Shown here one piece after another: positions 20,413 to 30,670 of a DNA stretch of 64,000 bases. The stretch lies in assembly GCF_928097925.1 (NCBI RefSeq), contig NZ_CAKMRI010000001.1:620001-684000 (forward strand), written 5' to 3'. Positions within the stretch are counted from its first letter, which is position 1; each line of letters opens with the position of its first letter. A model generated the notes under the pieces. The model was not told the origin of the DNA. It worked only from the letters and a program-made list of their open reading frames with translations, and ran no database searches. Source of the DNA: Mediannikoviicoccus vaginalis (GTDB lineage: Bacteria > Bacillota > Clostridia > Tissierellales > Peptoniphilaceae). The position numbers and the translations under genes were made by a program.

Positions 20413-22126
20413 TTAGATTATTCTTGTACCTATCTACAAGCTCCCTTATACTATCTTCTATTTCTCTTAAAAAGTCTTCTTTATCTACTTCGCCAGAGCT
20501 AATCTTTGCAAGTTTCATTTCCCATTCAGATGTTGTTTCTGCCGACTTAAACTTATCCTCTACAATTGATACAAGTCTATTGCCTTTTTCTGTTACAAGT
20601 AGATTTTTCTTATCTCTTCTTATAAGGTCCTTATGGATAAGATTTTCAATAATTCCTGCTCTTGTAGCTGGTGTTCCTAAGCCTTTTCTTTCTACTTCTA
20701 TATCTTTATCCAGTGATTCAATCCCTGCACTCTCCATAGCCTTTAAAAGTGTATCTTCATTATAATGACTTGGAGCTTTGGTAAATTTCTCCGATATGTT
20801 TTTAGAAGTGAGCTTAATATTATCTCCAGTCTTTACATCTGGTAATTCATTTTCTTGTCTTTCCTTTCCATAAGGCTTTAGATACTTGGTATAACCCTCA
20901 TCGATTACAGTCTTGCCACTTGCATTGAAGTTAAATTTATCATATTCATATCTGATTTTTCTACTAGATTCCTTTAAGTTATCCGAACATGAAGCAAGTA
21001 ATTTATTCTTGATTAGATTATAGATTTTACTTTCTCTATCAGATAAATCTTTGGCTTTTCCAATACCTGATATAGTAGGAATAATCGCATAGTGGTCTGT
21101 AACCTTAGATGAATTAAAAATAGACTTAAAGTTTGATTCGTTGATTTTAAAACCTTCTTCAAGTCCTTCTAATAATTCTTTCATAGTAGTAACCATATCA
21201 TCGGTTAAATACCTGCTATCTGTTCTTGGGTATGTGATTAGCTTTTTTTCATACAAACCTTGTGCCAGATTTAAAGTATCATTTGCTGAATACCCAAAAT
21301 ATTTATTTGTTTCTCTTTGTAAGGTAGTGAGATCATAAGGCTTATCTGGTTTTGTGCTTATTTCTTTATCTTCTACCTCTGTAATAACTATTTCATCTTC
21401 TAGTAGATTTAATAGTTGCTCTGCAACTTCAATTTTATCAATCCTATCAGATACAAGTTTCAATCCTTTATAAGATAGGTCAACTGTATAATATTTTTGC
21501 TTCTTAAATAGGTTTATTTCACTATCTCTTTTAGCTATTAAATATAGAGTTGGTGTTTGTACTCTACCAACTGAATATGTTTCCTTGTAAATGCAAGAAT
21601 AAAGTCTACTTAGATTCATTCCTACCAGCCAATCTGCAATGGCTCTTGCACTTGCTGATCTATATAAATCTTCAAAGTTTTCTCCGTCTTTAAGATTTCT
21701 AAAGCCATTTTCAATAGCTTTGTTTTCCATTGAAGATATCCAAAGTCTTTGAATCTTCTTTTTACATTTAGCTTGATTATATACAAGCCTAAAGATAAGT
21801 TCTCCCTCTCTACCAGCATCACAAGCATTTATTACTGTGTCGATATTCTTATCGTTTAAAAGTTTCTTTAAAACTCCATATTGTTTCTTAGTGCTTTTAG
21901 ATACTTCATAAATATATTCTTCTGGAATTATAGGAAGAGTGTCTATCGTCCATTTCTTCCATTTTTCGTCTATCTTATCGGGACTTGCCATTTGAATTAA
22001 ATGACCTACACACCAAGAAACAATGTATCCATTCCCCTTATAATATCCGTTTTTTCTTGTTCTTGCTCCAATTACTTTTGCAATTGTAACTGCTACACTT
22101 GGCTTTTCTGCTATTACTAACTTCAT
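20405..22126 (-). CDS. topB: DNA topoisomerase III (type IA)
   Basis: 573 residues. The TOPRIM domain starts LVIAEKPSVAVTIAKVIGA and includes DAGREGELIFRL; the catalytic tyrosine is in LITYPRTDSRYL near residue 305. Length is that of ICE-encoded topoisomerase III rather than the longer chromosomal form. An ATG four codons upstream exists, but GGAGG-TAATA precedes the ATG at 22126. It would resolve or relax DNA during conjugative transfer. First gene of a tightly overlapping trio with the C5 methyltransferase and SNF2 genes. Confidence 0.93.
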   Translation of the reverse strand: MKLVIAEKPSVAVTIAKVIGARTRKNGYYKGNGYIVSWCVGHLIQMASPDKIDEKWKKWTIDTLPIIPEEYIYEVSKSTKKQYGVLKKLLNDKNIDTVINACDAGREGELIFRLVYNQAKCKKKIQRLWISSMENKAIENGFRNLKDGENFEDLYRSASARAIADWLVGMNLSRLYSCIYKETYSVGRVQTPTLYLIAKRDSEINLFKKQKYYTVDLSYKGLKLVSDRIDKIEVAEQLLNLLEDEIVITEVEDKEISTKPDKPYDLTTLQRETNKYFGYSANDTLNLAQGLYEKKLITYPRTDSRYLTDDMVTTMKELLEGLEEGFKINESNFKSIFNSSKVTDHYAIIPTISGIGKAKDLSDRESKIYNLIKNKLLASCSDNLKESSRKIRYEYDKFNFNASGKTVIDEGYTKYLKPYGKERQENELPDVKTGDNIKLTSKNISEKFTKAPSHYNEDTLLKAMESAGIESLDKDIEVERKGLGTPATRAGIIENLIHKDLIRRDKKNLLVTEKGNRLVSIVEDKFKSAETTSEWEMKLAKISSGEVDKEDFLREIEDSIRELVDRYKNNLNE

Positions 22127-22149
22127 TATTACCTCCATAAATTAAAAAA

Positions 22150-22173
22150 GAGCGAAAGATTTCTCTCTCGCTC
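22150..22173 (-). terminator. Terminator between DUF4366 gene and topB
   Basis: GAGCGAGAGA/TCTTTCGCTC-type hairpin (10-bp arms with one G-T mismatch) followed on the minus strand by a T run. It separates topB from the upstream surface and channel genes. Confidence 0.7.
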
Positions 22174-22189
22174 ACGCTTTTAAAAATTA

Positions 22190-23056
22190 TTATAATAGTT
22201 CATCATCTTCATCGTCTTCATCTAAAGATTCTTCATGACTCTCGTCATCGTCATCATCTTCTGACTCACTAATATAATCCTCATCATCTTCTTCAAAGTC
22301 TTCCAACATTTTATCTTCTTTTGCTTTAACTACCTTAAAATAATATCCTGCTCCTACAACTCCTCCAATTACAAGTGCAACAATTAGAAATGAACCTATC
22401 CCACTTTTCTTTTCTTCTTTTACTGGAACAACTGTAGGTTCTTCTTTTTTTACTTCTTCTTTCTTAGGTTCTTCAACCTTTATAGTATTTTTATCTTCTG
22501 ATTCAATCATATTAAGTAGGTCTTGCTCTCCTACTTCTGTCAATAATCTTACATTATCTTGATTTGATGAGTGATCCACTATTAGGTGCATAGTTTTTCC
22601 ACTTTTAGTTTGAAATGTTAAAAATTGTCTTACATCTACTGGATTTTCTTTATCTTTTTCTGTATCTCCACTTGGTGTAATATCTTTTCCATTCCTATCT
22701 ACATTTTCAATTACTGAACCTCTTGCTTTATTTTCTTGTGTTGCAAGATTATTTACTGCCTTTGTATTACCACCTTTTACAAGTGGTGTTTTCTTAGGAG
22801 GATTAGTTGAAGGCTTATTTGCTTCACTTGCATTTCCTGGTATTCTTGGAACATCTTGATAAGGAATCTCTTCTTTTGACGGTGTAAAAACATCATCTTT
22901 CAACATTTTTTCAAATTCTTCTTTTTGTGGTTCATAGATTGATTCGTTTTGACTTTCTATTTGCCCTTCATTTGTCATCGCAAATGTAGTTGCTGGTACT
23001 GTAAATGTAAAAAGGAGTAACGCTATGGCTACTCCTCGTTTAATACTCTTATTCAT
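22190..23056 (-). CDS. DUF4366-type ICE membrane protein (CD1107 family)
   Basis: 288 residues: signal peptide (GVAIALLLFTFTVPATTFA), extracellular region with a conserved folded part (QFLTFQTKSGKTMHLIVDHS and LLNMIE, residues ~135-175), a Lys/Glu/Pro linker, one membrane helix (FLIVALVIGGVVGAGYYF) and an extremely acidic C-terminus of about 40 Asp/Glu/Ser residues facing the cytoplasm. This family occurs in Tn1549-like ICEs between the NlpC/P60 hydrolase and topB, as here. Role in the transfer channel is unknown. Confidence 0.82.
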   Translation of the reverse strand: MNKSIKRGVAIALLLFTFTVPATTFAMTNEGQIESQNESIYEPQKEEFEKMLKDDVFTPSKEEIPYQDVPRIPGNASEANKPSTNPPKKTPLVKGGNTKAVNNLATQENKARGSVIENVDRNGKDITPSGDTEKDKENPVDVRQFLTFQTKSGKTMHLIVDHSSNQDNVRLLTEVGEQDLLNMIESEDKNTIKVEEPKKEEVKKEEPTVVPVKEEKKSGIGSFLIVALVIGGVVGAGYYFKVVKAKEDKMLEDFEEDDEDYISESEDDDDDESHEESLDEDDEDDELL

Positions 23057-23070
23057 TTTTCTATCCTTTC

Positions 23071-25422
23071 TTATTTTACATTTTTAAATACATAGACTGC
23101 TTTTCTAGCATTGTCCCATTCTATTGTTTGGTTTTTACCATCTTTAATATCTCCATGACTTGCCCCAAAAGCTTTAGCAATATTTGAAATTGAAGCATGA
23201 ATTCTTCCATTTATAATCACTGGCTTAACATCTGAATTGTAGACCTTTCCATCTGAATCTTTCATAACACCAGTATCAATATTTAGTCTTAATGTCTTTT
23301 TAGCTAAGATATTATTCTCTTTATTTGAGAAAATAGCTTCACGAGTAGAGTTGTCGTACTCAACATTAAAACCTAGAGTATATGCAATATATCTTACTGG
23401 AATCATAGTTCTTCCTTGATCCACATAAGTTTTTACATCCATATATACTGTTGTCTTACCATCTTTGTTGATAATGTTGTAGAAGTTTTTATCTACTTGG
23501 AAAACTGCAAATTCTTTTTCATCTTTAACTTGTTTTTTGGATTGTTGTTCCTCTTGTTTTTTCATCTTGTTAAGATCAAATTGATTTAGGATATTCTTGT
23601 CATCAGCTTTCAAAAGTTCGTCCCACTTCTTATCTTGAGATTTCTTATCTTCTTTCTTCTCTTTGTTTTCTTTTTGGAGTTTTAGAAGTTCATATAATTT
23701 TTTAGATAAGTCTTGATTTAGATTTTTATCCTTTTCATCTTTAGCTTGTTTTTCAAGTTCTTCTTTTTCTTTTTTATTCGCTTCCTCGATTAACTTCTTG
23801 GCTTCTTCAATTTTCTTATCTAACTCTTCTTTTAGCTTTTTAATTTCTTCTTCAGAATCTTTTTGTTTTTCTTCTAGTCCTTTAATCTTATCTTCTAATT
23901 CCTTTTTTGTATTTTCAGAAGATTCTTTTAAACTATCAATAGCCTTTTGAAGCTCTTCAATTTTCTTAAAGCATTCTGACTTAGAATTTTCTGTCTCTTT
24001 CTTTTTAGACTCAAGGTCTTTTATCTTAGCATCTTTTTCATCAAGAGCTTTTTCTAAGTCCTTAGTTCTATTGTCTTTATCTTCAATTTCTTTAGTCTTC
24101 TTTTCAAGCTCTCCTTCTAAAGACTTGAGCTTTTCTTGCATTTCTTTGATTTTATTTTCGTTTTTATCGGTCTTTTCTTTCTCAGCTTCTAACTCCCATT
24201 TTGTAGATGAATAATCTTCATTTAGCTTTGCATTTTCATCTTGTAATCTTTTTAATTCATCTTTAAGCTGAGTAATTTCTGCTATTAGTTCATTATTATT
24301 GGAGTTTTTAAGATCCTCAATTTCTTTGTTCAATTGAGCAATCTTATTATCTTTATCTCTAATTTCTTCTTCTAGCTTAGCCTTTTCTTGTTTTAGTTTT
24401 TCTCCATTATCTTTGCAAGATTCTAACTTTTCCTTTAATTCATCTATCTTTGATTGGTCTTCTTTTTTCTTATCATTTAAGTCTTTGATCTGATTTTCTA
24501 AGTCCTTAATGTTTTTAGTTAAATCATCAATCTTATTGTCCTTTCCATCAATATCTTGTCCTGTCAAATCAGTTTGAGTATCGATGGAATATTTGTTTGG
24601 ATTGAAAATAGTCATCTTTCCTTGATACATATCATTGTTATAATCGAATTCAAGTTCTACACTATCTACATTCTTATCAAAGACAAACTCTCCATTTTCA
24701 AACCTTAATCCATTAGGAATAGATTTGAATCCTTGATTTCCGTTGAAACCAAAAAGATTTTCGTAAAATGGATTTTGTTTTGGTCTATACTCAACTTCTT
24801 GATTATGGAATACTCCCTTACTGTTAATATTTGGATTGCCTAAAACTTTTATAGTGTGCAGTTTATTTCTTGAAAAAGCATACTGTTCAATCGTCTTCAC
24901 AGACTTCGGTATAGTTATTTCTTGAAGATTATTTCTTTCAAAAGCATTATGTTCAATATTTACCAAAGTATCAGGTAAAGTCACTTCTCTAAGTCCACAA
25001 TTGAAAAATGCTAAACCACCAAGATAAGTTAGACTATTTGATAGTTTTACCTCGTCTATACTTGCTTCGTAAAAGGCAGCATAACCTAAATGCTTAACAG
25101 AATCAGGAATAATTACTTTTTCCCAATGTTTGCCACGTCCAAATTCTCTTTTATATCTAAGTTCATCGTTTGAATGACTTAAAGAATAATTTCCATTTAT
25201 AGATTTCGTTCCTTCAGGAAATACTAGAATATTTGTCTTCTCTTTCTTTTCTAAGCCTTTATCACTAAAGGCAATTATATTTCCCTCAGAGGAATACATA
25301 AAATCATCTTCCGTCCAAGTAACATCAGACTTTGCAAATGCACTTGTATGCACAGTTGATGTTAAAACTAATAAAAGAGCCATAAAAAAGGCTCTTAGTC
25401 TGTTCGTATTAAATTTCTTCAT
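23071..25422 (-). CDS. BspA-type LRR / coiled-coil / stalk-domain surface protein
   Basis: 783-residue secreted protein: signal peptide (residues ~1-30), BspA-like leucine-rich repeats (about 85-205: IPDSVKHLGYAAFY, LPDTLVNIEHNAFE, IPKSVKTIEQYAFS), a very long charged coiled coil (~280-640) and a C-terminal copper-amine-oxidase-like stalk domain (MIPVRYIAYTLGFNVEYD, ~residues 700-780). No LPXTG motif, so it is secreted or bound through the C-terminal domain. It lies inside the transfer operon and its 3' coding neighbours are channel genes, so a role in cell contact during mating is plausible but inferred. Confidence 0.75.
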   Translation of the reverse strand: MKKFNTNRLRAFFMALLLVLTSTVHTSAFAKSDVTWTEDDFMYSSEGNIIAFSDKGLEKKEKTNILVFPEGTKSINGNYSLSHSNDELRYKREFGRGKHWEKVIIPDSVKHLGYAAFYEASIDEVKLSNSLTYLGGLAFFNCGLREVTLPDTLVNIEHNAFERNNLQEITIPKSVKTIEQYAFSRNKLHTIKVLGNPNINSKGVFHNQEVEYRPKQNPFYENLFGFNGNQGFKSIPNGLRFENGEFVFDKNVDSVELEFDYNNDMYQGKMTIFNPNKYSIDTQTDLTGQDIDGKDNKIDDLTKNIKDLENQIKDLNDKKKEDQSKIDELKEKLESCKDNGEKLKQEKAKLEEEIRDKDNKIAQLNKEIEDLKNSNNNELIAEITQLKDELKRLQDENAKLNEDYSSTKWELEAEKEKTDKNENKIKEMQEKLKSLEGELEKKTKEIEDKDNRTKDLEKALDEKDAKIKDLESKKKETENSKSECFKKIEELQKAIDSLKESSENTKKELEDKIKGLEEKQKDSEEEIKKLKEELDKKIEEAKKLIEEANKKEKEELEKQAKDEKDKNLNQDLSKKLYELLKLQKENKEKKEDKKSQDKKWDELLKADDKNILNQFDLNKMKKQEEQQSKKQVKDEKEFAVFQVDKNFYNIINKDGKTTVYMDVKTYVDQGRTMIPVRYIAYTLGFNVEYDNSTREAIFSNKENNILAKKTLRLNIDTGVMKDSDGKVYNSDVKPVIINGRIHASISNIAKAFGASHGDIKDGKNQTIEWDNARKAVYVFKNVK

Positions 25423-25648
25423 TATGAATGTTCTCCTTTTCTTTTAATTTTTCTTCTCTTTTTCTTTCATTAATTTTCTCCATTAATTCTTCCAAGCTAA
25501 TATTGTTCCTCCTAAGAGTTACAATTATTTCTTCATTTTCAACTTGTATTTCTTCGTCGCAAATTTCCTTGTATTTTGCATTTAAATCTTTTAACTTCTC
25601 TTCTATTTTTTTCTTTTTGTTTCTAATACTTATAAGCTTTCTGTTCAC
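25409..25648 (-). CDS. DUF4315-type small coiled-coil ICE protein
   Basis: 79 residues, almost entirely a charged helix (ISIRNKKKKIEEKLKDLNAK) ending with VTLRRNNISLEELMEKI, the pattern of the DUF4315 family found in Tn1549-like transfer operons. I place the start at a GTG (25648) because GGGAGAT lies upstream and this avoids overlap with the NlpC/P60 gene; a longer reading from 25702 would overlap that gene by 40 bases. It overlaps the BspA-LRR gene by 14 bases. Function unknown. Confidence 0.72.
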   Translation of the reverse strand: MNRKLISIRNKKKKIEEKLKDLNAKYKEICDEEIQVENEEIIVTLRRNNISLEELMEKINERKREEKLKEKENIHNEEI

Positions 25649-25662
25649 ATAATATCTCCCTT

Positions 25663-28239
25663 CTATCTTGGTCTTCCAAAACCATAAAAGTGTGATTTCC
25701 AATATTTTGAATTTATTGATGTGTATTGAATTGGATCTCCTGCGTGAATCATCATTCCATTACCTGCGTATATTCCTACGTGAGATATTGGTGTTCCACT
25801 GTTATATGTTGAATGGAAAAATATAATATCTCCAGGTTGAGCTTCACTTGGACTGACTGGGTTACAATAGTCTTTGTATATTCTCCATGCAGTTGTTCTT
25901 GGCATTCTCTTTACACCAGACTTTGTAAATGACCAACATACAAAACCTGAGCAGTCAAAGTTAGATGGTCCACTTGCTCCAAACACATATCTTTTGCCTA
26001 TATGTTTTTCTGCTTCATTAAATAAGGCTTTGGCAGTAGCTGAATCAAAAGCAAGACCAGGATTTCCAAAGTTTGGATTATCTACTATTTCTCCTAAGTC
26101 CCCATTACCTGATCCAAAAACATCTCCCATATTTCCCTTAGCTTCAAGAAGAGCTTCATAATGAACTACATTGTCTGGATAATCTTTAAATATTTCCCTA
26201 ACAACTTCATCCATTTCTCTTTTCTTTAAAGTTACAATTAACTTTTTATATTCGTACTCTTCTTTTTCATAGCTAGTATAGGGATTACCACGACTATCAT
26301 ATCTAGTTCTTTCTACTGTTCTTGTTCTAATTTCGATTTCTTCCTTAAAATCAAGCTTATACATTTTATCGAAAAGCTCTTTTAAAATTCCTTTTACTTC
26401 AGATGCTGATTTTACTTCACCACATCTTGAAGTTATATAGGATAAAAGTTCATGGGTATTATGACCAATTTCTCCATCTTTATTTATAATATATTCGTCA
26501 TATCCAGGATGACTTGTTTTTACACTTTCGATTTGTGATTGTAGGTCATACTCCATTGATGAAAATTCTTGATTAACTTCACTTAGAACTGTATCTTGTG
26601 ATAGGTATGTTGTTGTCATTACTGAGTTAACAGAGTTACTTAATCCACTCATACCAACACTTCCACCACCAATCATGATTGATAGCATAAGACCTAGTCC
26701 TATTACTAGAAATAGAACCATCTTACTTTTTCTTACGATTAGCTCTTTAGAAGCCTTACCTAAACTTAAAATAGCTTTTTTAACTCTATCTACCAGTCTT
26801 GTTTCGTGCTTTTTAGCTATCATGCTTTTCATTTGTTTTCTTTGGTAAAACTTCTTAAATCTATTTTTCTTTATATAGGAGTCTGACTTTTTTAAATCTT
26901 CCAAGCCACTTTTAAACTCCAACTTGCTTTTTCTATTTCTTATTTTCTTATCAAGTGTAGATAGCTTTTTTAATGACTTTTTCTTTTTGTCTAACTTATA
27001 CTTCCTTATTCCATGCTGAAGTTTAGAGCTTACATTAGCGGCCTTTTCTCCAGATTCTACACCAGTATTATCAGATCCTGAACTTAAATAATCTCTCACT
27101 AACTCTGATGACTTAGCTCCAGATAATAAAACCCCAGAAGATAGACTTCCTTTAGTTTTATTCTTTAAAATATTATCCTTTAGCTTGCTTTTAGACTTTT
27201 CAAGCTCTCCAATCTTTTTATCTGATATAAAGTCTTTAACATCTTGTGCCTTCTTAGAATCTTTCGGTGTAACTTTCTTAGATTCATTTTTTAAGTCATC
27301 GATTTTCTTTCGAGTAAATTTATCACTTTCATAATTTTTTCTCTTGTAGTAAGTCTTCTTTTTATTAACTTTCTTTTGTTCTGAAGGTTTAAGGCTTGTT
27401 TCTTTTTCATCTTTTATAAATTCTTGATTATTGTCTTTAAACTCAGGATTATCAAAAGTTTTATCTGTATCAACTTCGTTTAGCTTATTTTCTTTATCTT
27501 TTTCTTTAGAAATTTTCTCCTTATCTCTAAACTTCTTTTCTTGATAAAGTTTCTGTTTTCGCTTTTTATCGATATTAGCATTACTGTCGTTCTTGCTCAC
27601 TTCATCTTTAACAAGCTTATCTTTTCTATATATTCTCTTGCTTTTCTCTGCTTCGATAGGTTTATCTTCACTTGTCTGGATTCGCTTAGACTCTTTCTCG
27701 TTGATTTTGTCTTGGAATTTATCCTTACTATGGATAAGTTTATCCTCATAATTTTTAAGAACTTTTCTTTTACTTGATGCCTTCTTATTGCTTATTGGTT
27801 GAGCGTTAGCTGAAATATCATCTGTTGTTAGTTTATTAGAATTAATATTTCTACTATTTTCACTATCAAAATTTACCTTTTTGAAGTCTACATCTAAGTC
27901 TTCATCAAGTTTAAAGCTTTCATCTGTCCTTATTTCAAGATTAGTTTGTTTTGTTTCTTCAGCCTTATTATTATCTAAAACTTCTTTTCTGATTCTTTCC
28001 TTGTTTTTAGCCTTCTGAAAATCTTTTAGTTTATCCTGTTTTTGATCTTTAGCTAATACATTCTCATGGATAAGTTTAGATTCTTTTTCTGAAATTTTAT
28101 CTCCGAACCTATCCTTAGTCTTAATAATCTTATTGGTATAATCATCTGAATGAACAAGTTTACTATCCATATTCTTTTCAGGAGCGTCCCTATTTCGTAT
28201 AATTTTCTTTTGAAAATCTTTTTTTAGTTTTTTATCCAT
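25663..28239 (-). CDS. NlpC/P60 peptidoglycan hydrolase of the transfer apparatus
   Basis: 858 residues. The first ~480 residues are Lys/Glu/Asp-rich with an internal repeat (K-D-[RK]-F-x-D-K-I-x-E-K-E-S-K occurs twice near residues 45 and 175). One membrane helix follows (MVLFLVIGLGLMLSIMIGGG, near 515-535), then an extracellular part and a C-terminal NlpC/P60 domain (residues ~730-858) with catalytic Cys in NFDCSGFVCWSF and His in ISHVGIYAGNG. It should open the cell wall locally for assembly of the type IV channel. The long basic cytoplasmic N-terminus is larger than usual for this family and may contact DNA or channel partners (inference). Confidence 0.85.
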   Translation of the reverse strand: MDKKLKKDFQKKIIRNRDAPEKNMDSKLVHSDDYTNKIIKTKDRFGDKISEKESKLIHENVLAKDQKQDKLKDFQKAKNKERIRKEVLDNNKAEETKQTNLEIRTDESFKLDEDLDVDFKKVNFDSENSRNINSNKLTTDDISANAQPISNKKASSKRKVLKNYEDKLIHSKDKFQDKINEKESKRIQTSEDKPIEAEKSKRIYRKDKLVKDEVSKNDSNANIDKKRKQKLYQEKKFRDKEKISKEKDKENKLNEVDTDKTFDNPEFKDNNQEFIKDEKETSLKPSEQKKVNKKKTYYKRKNYESDKFTRKKIDDLKNESKKVTPKDSKKAQDVKDFISDKKIGELEKSKSKLKDNILKNKTKGSLSSGVLLSGAKSSELVRDYLSSGSDNTGVESGEKAANVSSKLQHGIRKYKLDKKKKSLKKLSTLDKKIRNRKSKLEFKSGLEDLKKSDSYIKKNRFKKFYQRKQMKSMIAKKHETRLVDRVKKAILSLGKASKELIVRKSKMVLFLVIGLGLMLSIMIGGGSVGMSGLSNSVNSVMTTTYLSQDTVLSEVNQEFSSMEYDLQSQIESVKTSHPGYDEYIINKDGEIGHNTHELLSYITSRCGEVKSASEVKGILKELFDKMYKLDFKEEIEIRTRTVERTRYDSRGNPYTSYEKEEYEYKKLIVTLKKREMDEVVREIFKDYPDNVVHYEALLEAKGNMGDVFGSGNGDLGEIVDNPNFGNPGLAFDSATAKALFNEAEKHIGKRYVFGASGPSNFDCSGFVCWSFTKSGVKRMPRTTAWRIYKDYCNPVSPSEAQPGDIIFFHSTYNSGTPISHVGIYAGNGMMIHAGDPIQYTSINSKYWKSHFYGFGRPR

Positions 28240-28246
28240 GTTGCAC

Positions 28247-30670
28247 CTACTTAGCTTCTTCTGGTTTTGTTGTCATTAGCTTATATAGCATGGTGTCTTT
28301 AGGGAATTTATCTATAAAGGGAACAATAGTATTTCCAAAGAATAATAGTCCCTCACCTGCGTTTGAATTAGTAATATAGTTTAACTGATAAGGCGATATT
28401 TTTAATTTCTTAGCAAGAATATCTCTATCTCCAGATGCTTGATTTAACATTAGAACAAAGTCTGTATTATCAAAGATATTTTCAATTTCCTGACTTGTTA
28501 AGAGGTCTTTTACGTTTTGAGTTATGCCTGTTGGAATACCACCCCATTTTCTAAATCTTTTCCAGATTTCTACTGAATATGAAGCAGTTTGTGGGTCTTT
28601 TAATAAAAGGTGGAACTCATCTATATAGTATCTTGTAGACTTGCTTCCTCTATTTAGGGAAACCTTGTTCCAAACCTGGTCTTGAATTACAAGCATACCT
28701 ATTTTTTTAAGTTGTGTTCCTAGCTCTTTTATATCAAAACAGAGCAGTTGCCTATTTAAGTCAACATTTGACCTATTATTAAATACATTAAGACTTCCCT
28801 TAACATAAATTTCCATTTCTGTTGCGAGTTTCCTACCAACTCCCTCTTCTTGAGATAGGAGCATATCGTACAAATCTCCTAATATTGGCATATTATCTGG
28901 TTTTGGGTCTTCAAAATATTTTTGATATATCTTTGGTAAGCACCTATCTATAACAGATTTTTCTGCAGCAGTAAGACCAGATCCTCCTACTACAAGTTCA
29001 AGCATAGACATTATGAAGTTTGCCTTATCCTTTAAAGGTGCGTCCCCATCTCCATAGTTCATATTAATATCTAAAGGATTTAGGTAGTCCTTTGATTTTG
29101 CTGAAACTTTAATAACTTCTCCATTAAATTGTTTTACAAGGTTTGAATACTCGCCTTCAGGATCACAAATAATTACATCATCATCTGTGACAAGAATTGC
29201 ATTTGCCATCTCTCTCTTTGCTGAGAAAGATTTACCAGAACCTGGTGTTCCTAATATTAGACCGTTAGGGTTCTTTAGTTTCTTCCTATCTGCCATAATC
29301 AAGTTTTGGCTAAGGGCATTTAATCCATAGTACAAAGAATTTGCCGAATCAATAAATAGCTCTTCTGTTGTAAAAGGCATAAATACTGCCGTTGATGATG
29401 AAGTTAAAAATCTTTTTATCTCGACTTGGTTAACTCCTAAAGGTAAGACAGAAACGAGTCCTTGCTCTTGTTGATGAGATAATCTTTTTACCTGACAATT
29501 ATGTCTGTTAGCAATTGATGAGATTTGAGCAATAGTGTTTTCTAATTTTTGATTAGTCCTAGCAAAATTCATCATTACTATGGTAACTACAAAGAGCCTT
29601 TCATCTCTATTTTGTAAATCAGATAACATGGACTTAACATCAGCCCCAAAAGTATTTATATCTGATGGAATAATATCCATATCATATCCAGCACGAACCG
29701 CTTTCTTTTGTTCTTCAATTTTCATTCTGTCTAGGTCTGTGTTTTTTCTCTTAATGAGTTTAATGGCTTCTGCTTGTTCAACTACATCTATATGAAAAGC
29801 TACATAAATATTGTCATCAATATCTAAAAACTCAGATAACATTCTGTCTGATAACTCACTTGCAAGTATTTGAAAATGGCTTACTGCTCCAATATATTTA
29901 CCAAATTTAAAATTATTTGCTGGTGCAAAATTAAAGATATTGGGAGTTATATGTGACTTTGTAGACTCTTTCTTCTTCAAATCTTTATATGAAAAATAAA
30001 AGTTTTTGTCTGGATTTAACATATCGTGAACAAGTCTTAGCCTTTCTTCACCATCAAGGCTTTCTGCTCTTACTCCCATAGATTTAAAGTTAGATAAAAT
30101 ATCTACTTCAAGTCTATTTAACTTTGCTCTTGCTTGCTCTAGGTTATCGGCTTCTGTTGTAAAGGTTATATACTTCATCTTTTTAAGTCCGTTATTGCCC
30201 TTTGCAAGTTGAAGCTTTAACATCTCCCTAAACTCTTTTCTTACATCGTCATAGAAGTCTCCCTTATCAGCAATTTTAATTGCATCTTGTAGGTCTTTAT
30301 TTCTTCCTAATTGATTTACATACGAAAGTTCAATGTGGACACTTGGATCAAAAGAATTTAAAAAGTTGGCAAATTGGTTAAAGATTAAATCTCTATCTTC
30401 TTCCAATGCCAACTGGTAATTTATATCTTGAAATGAAATTGTCCTTGAATAATTTTTTTCATCTAACTGGCAAATGCCCTCTGGTAACATTCTTATATAG
30501 GGAATTGTATCTTCAACAGTAAATCTCTTTTTCTCTTTCTTTAAAAGTACACTTAGAAGACTATTTGTTGGATCTTTCTTTGTTTTTAGCCTTCTTACTT
30601 CCTTTCGGTCTTTTTTTAATTGTTTTTCCCTTAGATTTAAGTCGCTGATTTGCTTTTTTCTTTGCTTCAA
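28247..30670 (-). CDS. VirB4-like conjugation ATPase
   Basis: 807-residue type IV secretion ATPase. Walker A is in LILGTPGSGKSFSAKREM near residue 470, Walker B in RYYIDEFHLLLKD near 680, followed by the GIPTGITQNVKDLL segment typical of VirB4/TraE. The N-terminal ~60 residues are strongly basic. It overlaps the PrgI gene by 110 bases in a different frame, an unusually long overlap: part of the basic N-terminus shares DNA with the basic C-terminus of PrgI. Acts at the inner face of the membrane to power substrate transfer or pilus assembly. Confidence 0.93.
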   Translation of the reverse strand: MKQRKKQISDLNLREKQLKKDRKEVRRLKTKKDPTNSLLSVLLKKEKKRFTVEDTIPYIRMLPEGICQLDEKNYSRTISFQDINYQLALEEDRDLIFNQFANFLNSFDPSVHIELSYVNQLGRNKDLQDAIKIADKGDFYDDVRKEFREMLKLQLAKGNNGLKKMKYITFTTEADNLEQARAKLNRLEVDILSNFKSMGVRAESLDGEERLRLVHDMLNPDKNFYFSYKDLKKKESTKSHITPNIFNFAPANNFKFGKYIGAVSHFQILASELSDRMLSEFLDIDDNIYVAFHIDVVEQAEAIKLIKRKNTDLDRMKIEEQKKAVRAGYDMDIIPSDINTFGADVKSMLSDLQNRDERLFVVTIVMMNFARTNQKLENTIAQISSIANRHNCQVKRLSHQQEQGLVSVLPLGVNQVEIKRFLTSSSTAVFMPFTTEELFIDSANSLYYGLNALSQNLIMADRKKLKNPNGLILGTPGSGKSFSAKREMANAILVTDDDVIICDPEGEYSNLVKQFNGEVIKVSAKSKDYLNPLDINMNYGDGDAPLKDKANFIMSMLELVVGGSGLTAAEKSVIDRCLPKIYQKYFEDPKPDNMPILGDLYDMLLSQEEGVGRKLATEMEIYVKGSLNVFNNRSNVDLNRQLLCFDIKELGTQLKKIGMLVIQDQVWNKVSLNRGSKSTRYYIDEFHLLLKDPQTASYSVEIWKRFRKWGGIPTGITQNVKDLLTSQEIENIFDNTDFVLMLNQASGDRDILAKKLKISPYQLNYITNSNAGEGLLFFGNTIVPFIDKFPKDTMLYKLMTTKPEEAK

